DNA from: Blakeslea trispora
Taxonomy: Eukaryota; Mucoromycota; Mucoromycetes; Mucorales; Choanephoraceae
Reading direction: 5' to 3'
NCBI GenBank assembly: GCA_025331445.1
Contig: JAIWNE010000080.1
Location: forward strand, 62,001 to 126,000
Length of the DNA stretch: 64,000 nt
The stretch's first letter is position 1; each line of letters opens with the position of its first letter. The translations under genes were made by a program, and so were the position numbers. The notes below the pieces were generated by a model that worked only from the letters and a program-made list of their open reading frames with translations, did not search any database and had not been told where the DNA came from. This document shows positions 36,560 to 47,508 of this stretch, one piece after another.

Positions 36560-37330
36560 GCGTGAATGACATCTTTTCGATAGACGCGTTGGCTGCTGTT
36601 ATGTTTGAAAGGGTGCCCTCCTGATTTCGTAGCAGTGTTGGACTTTCTCTTTTGCTGATCTCTTTCTCCCTTCTCGCATGACTATTCTTTTGCTTTTTAG
36701 TCCCCTTCAGTGAGGGAGCAGTAGAGAATAAGAGAGCTAGGAGTTGGAGTTAAAGGGGAGGATACTCTCACTCAGGATGTGACAGCTTCACTTTTTTTCT
36801 TTCTTTCTTTCTTTCTTTTTCGTTAGAGAGAGTTAGAGAGAGAGAGAGGGTGATGCCTGGACGTATGCTGGCTACCCTAGTCAAGTGAGAGCTGTGGTTC
36901 TTTGAGCTATGGTTCTTTACTAGGCAGGTTCAGACGTGGATATTAGAAGCAATTCGGGGAGTGCTTATGGAAGATGAAGAGCGGGGAGGGTACCCCTAGC
37001 ATACAAGTTATGTTTTCTTCATACGAAATATGACACTCTTTTTCCTTTCGAGTCTTTGAAATATGCGACACTTTGAGGGTATTGGTTACCTTTGCTCTCA
37101 TTGCTTGTCGTCAACCCCTAGGGATCCTCAGTAGGACGTTGGTATGGTCTTCCCCTGTTTTACCTTACGAGGTCACTCAGGCGGTATCTCGCACCGTGAG
37201 CTAGAGAAGAGGGTAGATTGAAGTCAACCTCCACGATTGGTTACCCTTGGAAACAGTTGTAACAAACTGGCTAATAGACTTCTAACATTATGTTGTTATA
37301 AATCCAATAAATAAACACTTGTTATAAAAT
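36560..37330. repeat. GC-richer non-coding block, possibly a retroelement remnant
   Basis: This block has visibly higher G+C than its surroundings and no open frame of note. Near its right end are two similar units, ttgttataaatcc (about 37292) and ttgttataaaatc (about 37319), around an AATAAA-type signal. It might be a solo LTR or a UTR of an old element. I could not define ends or a target-site duplication. Confidence 0.25.
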
Positions 37331-39146
37331 CTTACTTTTCTTTTTTTTTTTACTTTTTTTCTTTTTGCTCGCTAAAGATGCATTTCTTGATCACTTAATT
37401 TTGTTGAATGAATAAAAGTTCAATCAATTCAGTAAATCATGCCTACATTCAATAAGCATTCTACTGACTGACACTAGGTTGCTCGATTACTGTTACTCTT
37501 ATGTGATCAAGCCTATCTAAATCTACTGCTTGATCAAACCTAATCTCTACCTGACTTGGATGAAATGATGAACATCCTCTACACACTCTATCATGCTTAT
37601 CAATCGCTTCATGACCCATCCTCAAGATTCATGCATATATTTCCAGCCCTTTATCTCTCTCATGTTGAACAACGATAGTGCTTTAACAAGGTGTGCTTTT
37701 GTTTGAGAAGCACTCTACTGATCTCATACATGTTTGCATAGTCAAGGCTTATTCTTCTTGCTTAATAACATGCACTAATCACAGTCCTTTTTCTTTTCAA
37801 TAATTGCATGATATGCTCAGATAGCATATGAAAGATCGTGTGACGATAATTATGTGATAATAAACCTCTCTCTCTCTTTCTTGGAAGGAAAATGGATTTT
37901 TCATTACCTTACATGCTTTTCGATGTGTTGTACTCATTGCGCTATTTCAGATAGACAAGAATGATTCGATCAAAGTATGTCCTGTTTGCTTTAGATGCTC
38001 TCTCATTCCTCATAGGCTCAGATCAACTCGTACTTGTTGCAAAATGTATGATGCTCTGATAGTCCTTTAACACTCTCATTAGTGCATCTGGTCACAGAAT
38101 CGTATTCAGCATATCCATCGAAACTGTAAGCATATAATGGTAAACTATTTGAACAAAAGACTTGCACATTACTTTGCTATGCTTTATGCTTGCTGAATGA
38201 ATACGCTATTCCTGCTGCTGATAGACTGCTTATCGGTCTATATACCGCATCTAAGCCTCCAAGCAGAACTCAAACTTATCAGCTAAAAGTAGGTGTTATG
38301 TGGGCTAAAAGAAGAAAGCGTTTTGCTTTGTTGACAAAATGTATTTCACTGTGAAGGGGGGGGGTTAACATCATCACTCTTTCTTCAGGCAGTGTTCATC
38401 AAATTAAAAACATCAAACAAAACCATGGCAAAGACTATTTTTTTCATTATTTTATGACTGGTAAAATAAAGAGTAATGAGGATGATTGACAGAAAGCATC
38501 TCACGCTGTAAATATTATACATGTACAGACTGAAAGAGGAACAAAAGACAGACAAGTATGAGCCTTTTGATATCTTTTTTATTTATTTGGAAAATCGAGA
38601 TGGGAAGCTCATGAGGAAAAGGCTTTTTGCTTAGTTGTTACTTTGGCCAGAGTGGCAAGGCAGACTCAGACAAAGAGAAATTCAAGCAGAAAGAAAGACA
38701 GTTGTAAAAACTTGTGATGCCTGTAAGTATTATTGTGGAACAAGATAGAAAATAGACTTTTTATTTAGGTGAAGAGAAAAAGTATTAAACACGATAAAAA
38801 ACTCTTCTTAAGGCAATCTGAGAAGGTATATGGTGGTTCAGATGCGGTAAATACTGTTGAGATACATTTGGATAGGCACATTTGGAAGCAGAGATGGAAG
38901 CAGAAATAGAGACAGAAATAGAGACAGAAGCAGGGACCCAGCAAGGCATCAGTAAAGGCAGGTCTTGAGTTGTTTAGTAATAGAGTCACCTCCAACAACA
39001 AAGCAAGACAAGAAAAGTAAGAACGCAGAGGGTAAGCCTTCCTTGACTTACTTTTTTAGATAAGCCAAAGAAGACTCAGTTCTGTTCGCACTATCCCAAA
39101 TCCTTAGCAACCCCATACCAGTCAACTAACGAGGAATAGTACAAGT
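37331..39146. other. Gene-poor stretch with simple repeats
   Basis: No supported gene. A G run lies at 38357-38365. From about 38886 to 38934 there are imperfect repeats of a 12-mer like agaaatagagac/agaagcagagat on the plus strand. The minus-strand Cys/Phe/Leu-rich frame across this repeat is an artefact of it. Confidence 0.45.
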
Positions 39147-39287
39147 ATGTCTGTACCCGCTTCCTCTGCCCAAATCCCTACAGGACACACTCATAGTGTT
39201 AACAGATCAGGCGGCGTAATTGCCCTCAGTCATTCCGACTTCAGTCCCAATACTAGAAAACGAGGGTCGTTCGCGAAAATGGACTAG
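39147..39287 (+). pseudogene. Short GC-richer ORF fragment, possible mobile-element ORF start
   Basis: ATG 39147 opens 46 codons (MSVPASSAQIPTGHTHS..., later SPNTRKRGSFAKMD) and stops at 39285. Base composition is distinctly richer in G+C than the surroundings, with balanced codons. It looks like the start of an ORF from a repeated element that has been truncated. I do not recognise the family with certainty. It could also be a small orphan gene. Confidence 0.3.
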
Positions 39288-39462
39288 ATTCCGGTCGTAA
39301 GCCACTTTATATAAGATCAGGAAAGGCAGCATCAGTCTTTGTCCTTACCCCCCATCAAGCTTGAAATAGAGGCAGAAGCACCAAGAGAAGAACAGAGAGC
39401 AGAGAGAGGCAGAGAGAACGAGTAAAAAGGACTTGTAGAGAGTTTGAAAGCATTTGTAGATT

Positions 39463-39491
39463 TGTAGTTTTGTAGTTTTGTAGTTTTGTAG
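39463..39491 (+). repeat. Short tandem repeat (TTTTGTAG-like)
   Basis: Three exact and one shorter copy of an 8-9 bp unit, tttgtag(tt), in tandem. It lies just after an AGAGGCAGA-rich stretch (39365-39425). Confidence 0.85.
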
Positions 39492-41693
39492 ATGGAAAGG
39501 CACGCGCATTTTCTTCTTTTTTTGTAGATAACGTTTTTTTTTTGCTCTTGGTGCAATAATAGACTTGCGTAGATTGCAGATTTTTAGGCTATGCACGACA
39601 AAGCAAGTTAGATAACAGCATTATTAAAGAAGAGCATTTTGTTACTTGCCTTTGAGGTTGTCTGGGTGACAAAGTTTCAAGATGTAGTTGATTTGACTTT
39701 GATAAAGAGAGAGAGAAAAAAAATAAAAAGTTGGCGAATTTTTTTTATTATATAGCTGTGTGTTCAAAGTTGCATGATAAAATATGAACCAATCAGAGCC
39801 TGGCATCTCTCCATTCACTTATCTATCAGTAAAAAGAAAAAAACATGTGATAACCAATAGGATCAGTAAGTTAGAGGGCGTTGAGAAGTAAACAAACTAA
39901 GAGATGCCATGCTATTTCATGCCGACATTCACTCTCCTGTATTTTTTATTGTGACAGTCAAACTCCTCTTTAATTTGCAGTGATACTTGTCCAACAGGTC
40001 AGATAAGCTTAAAAGATGGCATTCGAGAAAAGAAGAAGAAGAGTGAAGAATGAGCAAGTACTGCTGTCATCTAAACAAAAGAATAACAAGCAGTTTCATT
40101 TGTACTCATCTGGGTTGAAAAGGCTATATATATATATATAATTCCACAGAAGTTATCAAGCATAGCTTCCTAGCACTGGAAACTGAGATGAAGCCACCCA
40201 TTCCTTTAATGGTAGGCAGTAGAGACCGTTAAATGCAAAGTACCAGTAATTGGCACTATGTAAGTTATACCCTGTAACTTCATTGGCTTGGGTTTGAATG
40301 TATGTTTTCTTTTGCTCTTTTTCTGAGGAATATGTGAAAACAAAATAAAATAAAAAGGAAATCAATGATTGAGACAATCAAATTCTGTTCTTTGTGTGAG
40401 GATTGAGTCTTAAGAAAGTCTTTAGCTTTAATGCCATGTATAACTTGCTTAAAGCATGCTTGACAGCCAAATGAAGACAATGAAACAAACAATAGATCTC
40501 TCTCTCTATCTGTTCTGAGATTGGAAATAACCAAAAAAAATGAAGAAATTTGGATGTGATTACTCACCCAAATTATACATTTGTCTTGAATGTATGGTTC
40601 ATAAGTCCAAAAAAAGCACAACTGAAACTGATGATATGATTGAACCTATCATTAGACTATATAGTTCCGATAGAGAACAAAAGAAAAGCGGCTCTCAAAC
40701 CTTATGCCAAAGTTAACGAAAATCTCGTTCTGTGAATTGATTGTATTTGTTTACCCCTGAAGATCACTATCAAAATGCAAACCAGTATTCTGTCGTTTGT
40801 TTCGATCAGCTCAAAATTATGGGTATCATTGAGAGGATTTAGACGGTAACAAAGCTGGTTTAATCAGAGTTGTTCTAAATAGCCGATGTTCATGAACACA
40901 GCTTTAAGGCATAGAAGCATTCTTTCCTTAATCAAGACAGTTTGCTTGGCTTCTGATAGATTGGAGCAAAGCGTAATTGAAGAAGCTTTGTAGTTGGTTA
41001 AGAAAGTATGTTAATTTTCTTCTTTCTCTTTTCTGTTTGTAAGATGCAAAGTATTCGAAACAGTAGAATATAACAGAGCTGATAAACTATGATAGCTGCA
41101 TATAACTCTCTTTTGTGTAATCAGTTTTGTAGTGGCATGCAATCGCTATTTCTGGAATGTACAGCCTTTGTTCTTCGTTAGTACAATTTAAACATTTTCT
41201 TTATGCAGCTTGTTTCTCTCAATGTGCAATTCATTTTAGGAAATGGTCCAAGGCTGTATATTTTAGTACAGCCATCAACTGAAAGAAAAAAAAATCAAAC
41301 CAAAATGAAACCCAGCGCTTATTTTTCTTTTCTTTGGAACAATGAATATGGAAAGCATGGTTCAAGCACACAAGGAACGATGTATAGCTGATGCTAGCTA
41401 TAGCAGATGGTAATTGTTGGCTTTTTATGAGACAGTACAAAAGGTAGAAAAAAGGAGAAAGAAAAGTAAAAACTGTTTAGAATAAAAGAAATTGCTGACG
41501 TATTGTTCGTGAATCAGCTCCGACCAATAAGAATTAAATACAGTCTGAGTGCGAGACGTAGGTGAAGGAGTGGTTGCGGGGGCCAGGCTATTTTTTTTTT
41601 GCTGGGATTGTTCAAGCTCTTGATTGTAACAAGAAATCTTTTTTTTTCCTAGTACATCTCCCCCCCTTTTTTTAAATACATATACAGAAAAAA
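39492..41693. other. Gene-poor stretch upstream of ATP7
   Basis: No supported gene. It includes a (TA)n run at 40125-40141 and many A/T runs. The stretch just before 41694 is T- and C-rich, with gacgtattg- and gaccaat-like elements near 41498-41527 (the CCAAT at 41523) that could serve the ATP7 promoter. Confidence 0.5.
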
Positions 41694-42506
41694 ATGGCTT
41701 CCTCTGTTCGTGCCGCTGCTATCAACTGGGCTAAGTTGAGCGTCAGCCTTCCTCAAGAAACTGTTGCTTCTCTTCAAGCTTTCCGTAAGCGTAATGACGA
41801 AGTCAAGCGTGTTCTTGCTGAATTGAAAGAACAATCTACCACTGTCGACTTTGCTCAATACCGCAAGGTTCTCAAGAACCAAGCTATCGTTGAACAAGCC
41901 GAAAAGGCTGTTAGCGGTTTCAAGCCTGTTGCTTACAACTTGGATGCTCAATTGAATGCCATCAACCAATTCGAAACCAAGGCTGTAAGTAGAGAGAAAA
42001 ACAAAGACGAGAGAATGATGAGAGAAGCGAAAAAAGACGACCGTTTGTCAACAAAAGAATGAAGCACGATATTAAGAGAAAACAACAAACGCGCGTTTTG
42101 GGAGGGAAAGAAGAGTCGAGACATTTATGAATTAACCGCCTTTTTTTTCATTTATAGGTTGCTAAGGCTGAAAAGACTGTTCAACAAATCGAACATGAAC
42201 TCAAGGATCTTCATGCTACCCTCAACAACATTGAAGGCTCTCGTCCCATTGAACAACTCACTGTACGTATTTTAGTTTACTTTTTCTATTTGCATAAAAG
42301 AAAAGAGATGAATGAGAAGAGGGGAAAGAAAGCAAACAGTAGACACGCACAAAATACTCACATTTCGATCTTTTTTATCTCTTTAGGTTGATGATATTAT
42401 TGTTGCTAAGCCTGAACTCACCAAGAACATTGAAGAAAACCTCAAGAAGGGTCAATTCTCCGTTCCCGGTTACAAGGAAAAGTTTGGCGATATCTCTTAC
42501 TTCTAA
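41694..42506 (+). CDS. ATP7: Mitochondrial F1Fo-ATP synthase subunit d
   Basis: Three exons (41694-41984, 42158-42262 and 42387-42506), all phase 0, give 171 aa, the usual length of fungal subunit d. The subunit is part of the peripheral stalk that holds F1 against rotation in the inner mitochondrial membrane. Family features include an N-terminal SSVRAAAINWAKLSVSLP block, a central VDFAQYRKVLKNQAIV segment and the C-terminal PGYKEKFGDISYF. Codons are strongly biased toward C-ending forms in runs typical of highly expressed genes, unlike most neighbours. There is no cleavable presequence, as is usual for this subunit. Confidence 0.96.
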
Positions 42507-42854
42507 TCAACACCTTCCATCTGAAATTGATTGTTATAAATACATAAAAAAAGACCTAAACAGCCAAAAGACAAGCTTTTTGGACATTAGTATGCTTGAG
42601 CAATGATTCATGTGTTGCTATGTTGCTTTGTATGTGTGCTTTTCGAACTGTTCTAGCGCTTGCTTTCCTTTTGGAGAGGAGATATGAATCCAATTAGTTC
42701 TGAGCTATTCTTGCTTTCCTTCCTTTTTTTAGGTGGCTGGGTTCTGAAACGATGCAAGAAAAAAAAAATGAAGTCAAGCTAGACAAACTAAGAAAACGCA
42801 TCATTTTTTCTTTTGGTCTTTTTTTTTTCTTCCTTTCTCTTTTTTCATATTGAT

Positions 42855-43985
42855 ATGATAAATCATACACTTGCTTCTTCAATTGCTGGCTATTTATCTA
42901 TTGCATGCTGGCTTGTAGTGTTTACACCGTAATTGTTTCTTGCCTTTATCTTCTTCATATCTGTTCTCTTAACTTTGTTCCATCTAGACAATTGTGGGAA
43001 AATTATCGACGTAAAAGCGGAGATGGCTTATCAATGACTTTCTTAGTTATCTGGTTAGCAGGCGATGTTTTTAATTTATTAGGTGTTATTATGCAAGATT
43101 TACTTGTAACCATGGTAAGCGCGTACTTTTCTTTTGAGTCGTCTTGTGGACCTGAAGCCAACATCTCTCTTTGTAGTTTGTACTTGCTTTGTACTATACA
43201 GTGGCGGATATGGGCCTGATATGGCAGGTCATCTATTATAGACGTACAAGAGATCAACACAACAAACAAATGATATCTGCGGAAGAAGAGATCCTGTCCG
43301 ACGATCAACAAGAGGAAACAAGCCGCCTTTTGAACCATGCTCAGCCTATAGATTATGACACTAGCTCTTCAAGAAACCAACAAAGAGACGAAACCAAAGA
43401 CAAGTCAACTGAAGCGTTTAATATCGTTTCAGCTGTTTCTATTATAGCTGTCACTGTATTTTCTTGTTATGCATATTATCGTGCCCATTGGCACAGTCAT
43501 CGTGACGATCGTGACGAACTCAACCGCTTCAACTGGCTACCTCAGTTGATGGGATGGTCAAGTGCAGTCTTATACGTGGGCAGTCGGGTACCTCAAATTT
43601 TGAAAAATTGGAGAAACAAAAGTACAGAAGGACTAAGCTTTGGCATGTTCTTATGTGCTGTTATGGGGAATGTATTCTTTACTTCAGTAAGTGGCTTGTT
43701 CTTTTGCACCAAAGAACCAGTGAAATGATGCTTACTTATTTTCCCTCTTTTGTATCTTTATGCTGCTTTAGTCTATTTTTTTAAAGTCCACTCAACTAGA
43801 CTATATCATTGTCAATCTTTCTTGGATTGTTGGAAGTTGTGGCACTCTTTTGTTTGATTTTGTTGTAAGTTTCACAAAAAAAAGTTATGTCGATCCCTTT
43901 TTTTAATTCTGCCCTTTTATGGAAATAGATTTTCCTTCAATTCTTTGCGTATGATAACGAAAGAAAAGACAAGATTGCTGTATAG
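42855..43985 (+). CDS. PQ-loop repeat transporter (vacuolar YPQ/PQLC2-like)
   Basis: Five exons join in frame: 42855-42928, 42988-43114, 43177-43686, 43772-43864 and 43929-43985, giving 286 aa with seven predicted membrane segments. Two PQ loops are present, VFTPQLWENYRRKSGDGLS at the exon 1/2 junction and SRVPQILKNWRNKSTEGLS in exon 3. A long hydrophilic loop (about residues 90-145) separates the halves. Family members export cationic amino acids from vacuoles or lysosomes; the substrate here is inferred. The start ATG at 42855 is needed to include the first helix (SIAGYLSIACWLVVF); starting at the open frame further downstream would lose it. Confidence 0.9.
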
Positions 43986-44589
43986 ACCGTTATACCCCTC
44001 TCATCCCCCTCTCATTTGTGGCCTTCTAGAGGCTCAAGTGAAACTGACTTGAAATAAATTATCTGATTAACTCAAGTTACAAGGTCTATTGAAGACTGTT
44101 ACTAAATATACTATCTTTGAGTAAATTTGAAAGCAATGGATACAGTTGATGTAGAAACGTTTAGGGAAAACAGGTTCAATCAAAATGGCGCAGCTTTTTT
44201 TTTCTTTTTAGAAGAAATCCCTTGAGCTTGTCTAGCGAACAAATAGTCGTAGTCAAGAGGCATAATGTTTCAAGAAGAGACTTCATAAGCTGTATAACGT
44301 TATTTTTAAGAAACAATAACTTTTTCCAAGAAGTTGTGCTACTATTGCACTCACCAGCTAATAGTGATGACTGACCCCATTGATTTTTGAAAGTGCATCT
44401 TGTTTGATGGACATTTCTAGAAAGTGCTGAAATAGAAAAGTTGACATGTAATTTAGTCACATGTTACTATTATTAGGCTCTGCTGTTTTCAGCTTTATGA
44501 ACACTGTATACAATATTCCATCAAAAGGCAATGACTTGATTGCAATCGATTAAAATAATCACCAAAATGATGTATATTAGTGGACTTAT
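43986..44589. other. Intergenic stretch before the inverted repeat
   Basis: AT-rich; no supported gene. The similarity to the right arm of the inverted duplication starts abruptly at about 44590. Confidence 0.5.
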
Positions 44590-44702
44590 AATTCTCCATA
44601 AAAGCAGTGCCTTTTTTCTATTTGGATTGTAACTGCTATGGTATTAATTGAGCTAGTTGGTTGAGTTTACAACTAATTTGCGTTTTTTATTATTGTTGCT
44701 GA

Positions 44703-44706
<4 letters not shown>

Positions 44707-44799
<93 letters not shown>

Positions 44800-44800
44800 G
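44707..44800 (+). repeat. GTT microsatellite, left copy
   Basis: About 31 uninterrupted GTT units, bordered on both sides by a gacatt-like sequence. It lies about 190 bp upstream of the secreted-protein start codon. Long frames of poly-Leu, poly-Thr or poly-Asn across it are artefacts. Confidence 0.97.
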
Positions 44801-44903
44801 ACATTGCTTTCAATAATGAAATCAACAAATATTTTGATAGTACCCATAGCAAGCTATACCTGTCATCACGAAGCAACTTTCCTTCTCTTTTTTTTCCTAT
44901 CTT

Positions 44904-44913
44904 TATATAAATA
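44904..44913 (+). promoter_or_regulatory. TATA box of the left secreted-protein gene
   Basis: TATATAAATA lies 79 nt upstream of the ATG at 44992. The same element occurs at the same distance in the right arm, so it is part of the conserved core promoter. Confidence 0.75.
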
Positions 44914-44991
44914 CTTGCGCCTTTTTTCATCAAAGCTTTTTACATTCGATCACATCTGATTACCTTCGACCGCATTCAGTAACGAAATAAT

Positions 44992-45549
44992 ATGAAGTTC
45001 TCATCTGCCTTGATCTCTGCTACCTTGTTGGCCACTGCTGTCTTTGCCGCTCCTGAGCCTCAAGCCCCTGCCTCTGCCTCTGCCTCGGAAATGTCTGTTG
45101 CCTCTGAATTCTCTGCTGCCTCTATGTCTGCTGCCTCTGAATTTGCCTCTGCCTCTGCCAGTGCTATGTATGATGTTAATGCTTCCATGGATATTGCTAA
45201 CCTCTTGAAAGAAGGCGGTGTTAAGAAATACGATGATGATGACTACCACCATGGCGATTACCATGACTACGACGATCACCATGACCACGACGATTACTAT
45301 GGCCACGGTGATAAGAAGGACGATGGTATGATCTATGTTGTTGGATCTGAACACAAGCACGATTTTTGTAATTACCTTACTCAAACATTTATCACGAGCC
45401 TTTTTGATAAAAATGGTATCAGTTCTACGACATTCCAACCTGCAGGGATCACTGTGAATGATCAATCTGGCCGTGTTGAAACCCTCAATGCTCTTAATAT
45501 TCTTTTCAACCACTTCTCTGAACTTTGTAAAACGTCAAGACGTCAATAA
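44992..45549 (+). CDS. Secreted Ala/Ser- and Asp/His-rich protein, copy A
   Basis: 185-aa frame. Residues 1-19 are a typical fungal signal peptide with cleavage expected after VFA. An Ala/Ser/Glu-rich segment follows (20-60). A helix-like MDIANLL leads into a low-complexity Asp/His/Tyr tract (about 78-105, with repeats of HDYDD and HHDHDD type) that could bind metal ions. The C-terminal part (110-185) begins IYVV and contains two cysteines, which could pair. I do not know the family. Copy B in the other arm shares the layout: the signal region is identical, the IYVV anchor and spaced cysteines are kept, but the rest is diverged. An 83-nt intron sits in the 3' UTR. Secretion is well supported; function is unknown. 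Confidence 0.82.
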   Translation: MKFSSALISATLLATAVFAAPEPQAPASASASEMSVASEFSAASMSAASEFASASASAMYDVNASMDIANLLKEGGVKKYDDDDYHHGDYHDYDDHHDHDDYYGHGDKKDDGMIYVVGSEHKHDFCNYLTQTFITSLFDKNGISSTTFQPAGITVNDQSGRVETLNALNILFNHFSELCKTSRRQ

Positions 45550-45561
45550 TCCTTTTGCCAA

Positions 45562-45644
45562 GTAAGTTACTTGCATCCAGACTATCCATATCTCAGCGTG
45601 CTCTAACCTGCTCTTTGTCTACTCTTTTTTTTTTCTTTTGATAG
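45562..45644 (+). other. 3' UTR intron, copy A
   Basis: The donor gtaagt starts 12 nt after the stop codon. A branch-like ctctaac, a T-rich tract and the acceptor ttttgatag complete an 83-nt intron. The right arm has the same intron with the same length and the same 12-nt spacing after its stop, although the preceding coding sequence differs. Confidence 0.75.
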
Positions 45645-45757
45645 TCACATAAAATCATAGATCTCGCTTGTGCTTGGAGCCTTTCCATTAGGAAGACGCT
45701 CATATGATTGTCTTTATTTATTACATATTTCTTAATTAATAAAAGAGGAATTTCAAA

Positions 45758-46644
45758 AGTAAAATATACATTGTTTATTGTTTAGTCAGAAATTAAATGT
45801 AAATGTCGGATTGGCTTGTCTTTTATTTGAGTTGCACTTTGTCTTGTGTTGTTGCTTTGCGTAGAAGTAAATTGTTATACTAAATGGCCTAGTTAGGAGT
45901 TCTTTGGAATGTGGTAAAAGGTATTTTAGTTGAAGACTTAGTTCTTCAAGAAAGAAATCAGCTCTGCAAGGCAATAAATACGTGCTTGTGTCTCAGGTTT
46001 TGGGGTTACAAAGACTTGTCAGCATGCTTTTATATACCAAGCTTTGTTTTCGTAATATCTATTACTTTTCATAGTTGCAGTAAATATACAGTCGAATCCC
46101 GAGGTAATGTTGTTCCCTGTGCCAGAAAAGCGCACAGTTACCTGGGGGTTATTGTTCGATTTAAGCACTTTGTGTCATACTTCATATTTTGTCAAGAAGC
46201 AAATGTCTAAATAAAATCTTAAAAAGTTTTGATGTGTCTAGACATTTTTTAAAAAGTGTTGTGCTCTTAGATAGTACATATAACGGGTATTTCAGGTTCA
46301 AAGGCATTTACTATTACAGTTAGGGTGTGAATCAAAAGGTTGCCATTATCTCAAAATTGACATAGTTGACGGTAACACTAACTTTATCAAATTGGATTTT
46401 ATGATAAAAGAAAAGAAGGATTTATCATACAAGTCTAATTCCTGTAGACACAATAGTTCATTAATGCCTAATCAAGAGATTGCTATACATCGGACGAACA
46501 CCTCTTGTAGAAGTTGAAAATATAAAATAATCATGAAATTAGGACAGTCTACAACAACCTCATGCGCTCACTTTTTTCTAAAAACATCTATTTTTTAACT
46601 ACGACCCATTTCTTGCATTGGCCTTCTACTATAAGCATTCAAAC
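45758..46644. other. Spacer inside the inverted duplication
   Basis: AT-rich; no supported gene. Frames at 45786-45974 (-) and 45911-46210 (+) overlap and lack support. Confidence 0.45.
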
Positions 46645-47076
46645 ATGAGTATCCAAAGCGAATTCAGAAGCAATTCATGCGGGTTTGCTTGTCTTTCAAA
46701 AAATGGTTGTAAGAGACAGAGAGTTTTTGAAAAAGTGAGTATGCGAAATGTTACTCGAATAGAAATGAGCTTTTTAACTTAATCATTGTTTCTGTAGTTG
46801 TTGATACCTAAATGCAAGAGCCATGCAATTCGTTTGTCATTGATACTTACTGTGGTATTGATGCAAGTTTACCAGCAGAGCACTGTCAATATATGGCTTT
46901 ATTCCTTTGGAGCAGACAAAAATAGTCCAAATTACTTGAGCACCAATGTAGTTTGTTCAGATATCACTGCTACTATTTCTGTTGTATCCACGCAGCAGTT
47001 GCCCAAGATATATAAAACATCATGTAATAAAAAACAAGCAGTTTACATTGAGTTTCAAACCATATTTATACATTGA
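46645..47076 (+). CDS. Small two-exon orphan, possible membrane protein
   Basis: ATG 46645 opens a 30-codon exon (MSIQSEFRSNSCGF..., ending VFEK) followed by a gtgagt donor. Exon 2 (46798-47076) begins after ttctgtag and continues in phase to a stop, giving 122 aa. One hydrophobic stretch (IRLSLILTVVLMQVY) could cross a membrane. Both splice sites and the phase agree, but no known motif supports it. It lies between the inverted arms and converges on the catalase gene. A chance arrangement cannot be excluded. Confidence 0.4.
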
Positions 47077-47508
47077 ATAAATGTAGGTATAGAATGATTT
47101 ATGCAGCAAATTACTCCACTTTGCCTCATTAGTCTCCCACAAAAAATAAGAATAAATGTAAACATTCAAATGATTGTCACCTTCACTTTTTTTTAAATAG
47201 AAGCTGACCAATGGATGCACAAGCTTGTTGCATAGTGCAACATACGAGGTATACCAAAGATGATTAGAGATAGCCTTCGTATTGATTTCCAGTTGAGTTT
47301 GTTGCTGTAGCTATGAATTTATTTGTCTCAATGCTAAACCTTAAGAAGTCGTAGGCAGAATAATTTCTCAAACTTATCGAGATTTTTTTTCCGATCTCAG
47401 ATCTTGGGTAACACAAATATACTTTTTGACGTATTTAACAGATGGCTATTTTATTTACTTATAAACATGAAGTCATAATGACCTCTTTTCCATAATATTT
47501 ATTTACAT
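47077..47508. other. Spacer between the orphan and the catalase 3' end
   Basis: About 430 bp of AT-rich sequence with no coding signal. It should contain both 3' UTRs. Confidence 0.5.

Larger units (their letters stand above)
44590..45757 (+). repeat. Left arm of a 1.2-kb inverted duplication
   Basis: Read on the plus strand, this segment matches the minus strand of 52159-50888. Outer parts (about 44590-45114, through the promoter, microsatellite, 5' UTR and first 38 codons) are essentially identical by eye. The inner part (45559-45757, 3' UTR) is also nearly identical, with only a few differences. The middle, coding for the mature protein, is diverged and shorter than in the other arm. The arms are separated by about 5.1 kb. 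Confidence 0.92.

Noticed and set aside
38765..39001. Cys/Phe/Leu-rich minus-strand frame
   Set aside because: Produced by the reverse strand of imperfect AGAGACAGAAG-type repeats.
44653..44959. Long frames of poly-Leu, poly-Asn and poly-Thr across the GTT tract (and the same at 51787-52096)
   Set aside because: They are readings of a pure trinucleotide microsatellite upstream of a promoter; nothing outside the tract supports coding.
45001..45513. 170-codon minus-strand frame opposite secreted copy A, rich in Arg/Gly and Ile/Val
   Set aside because: It is the antisense shadow of the Ala/Ser- and Asp/His-rich codons; copy B has no matching conserved antisense frame.
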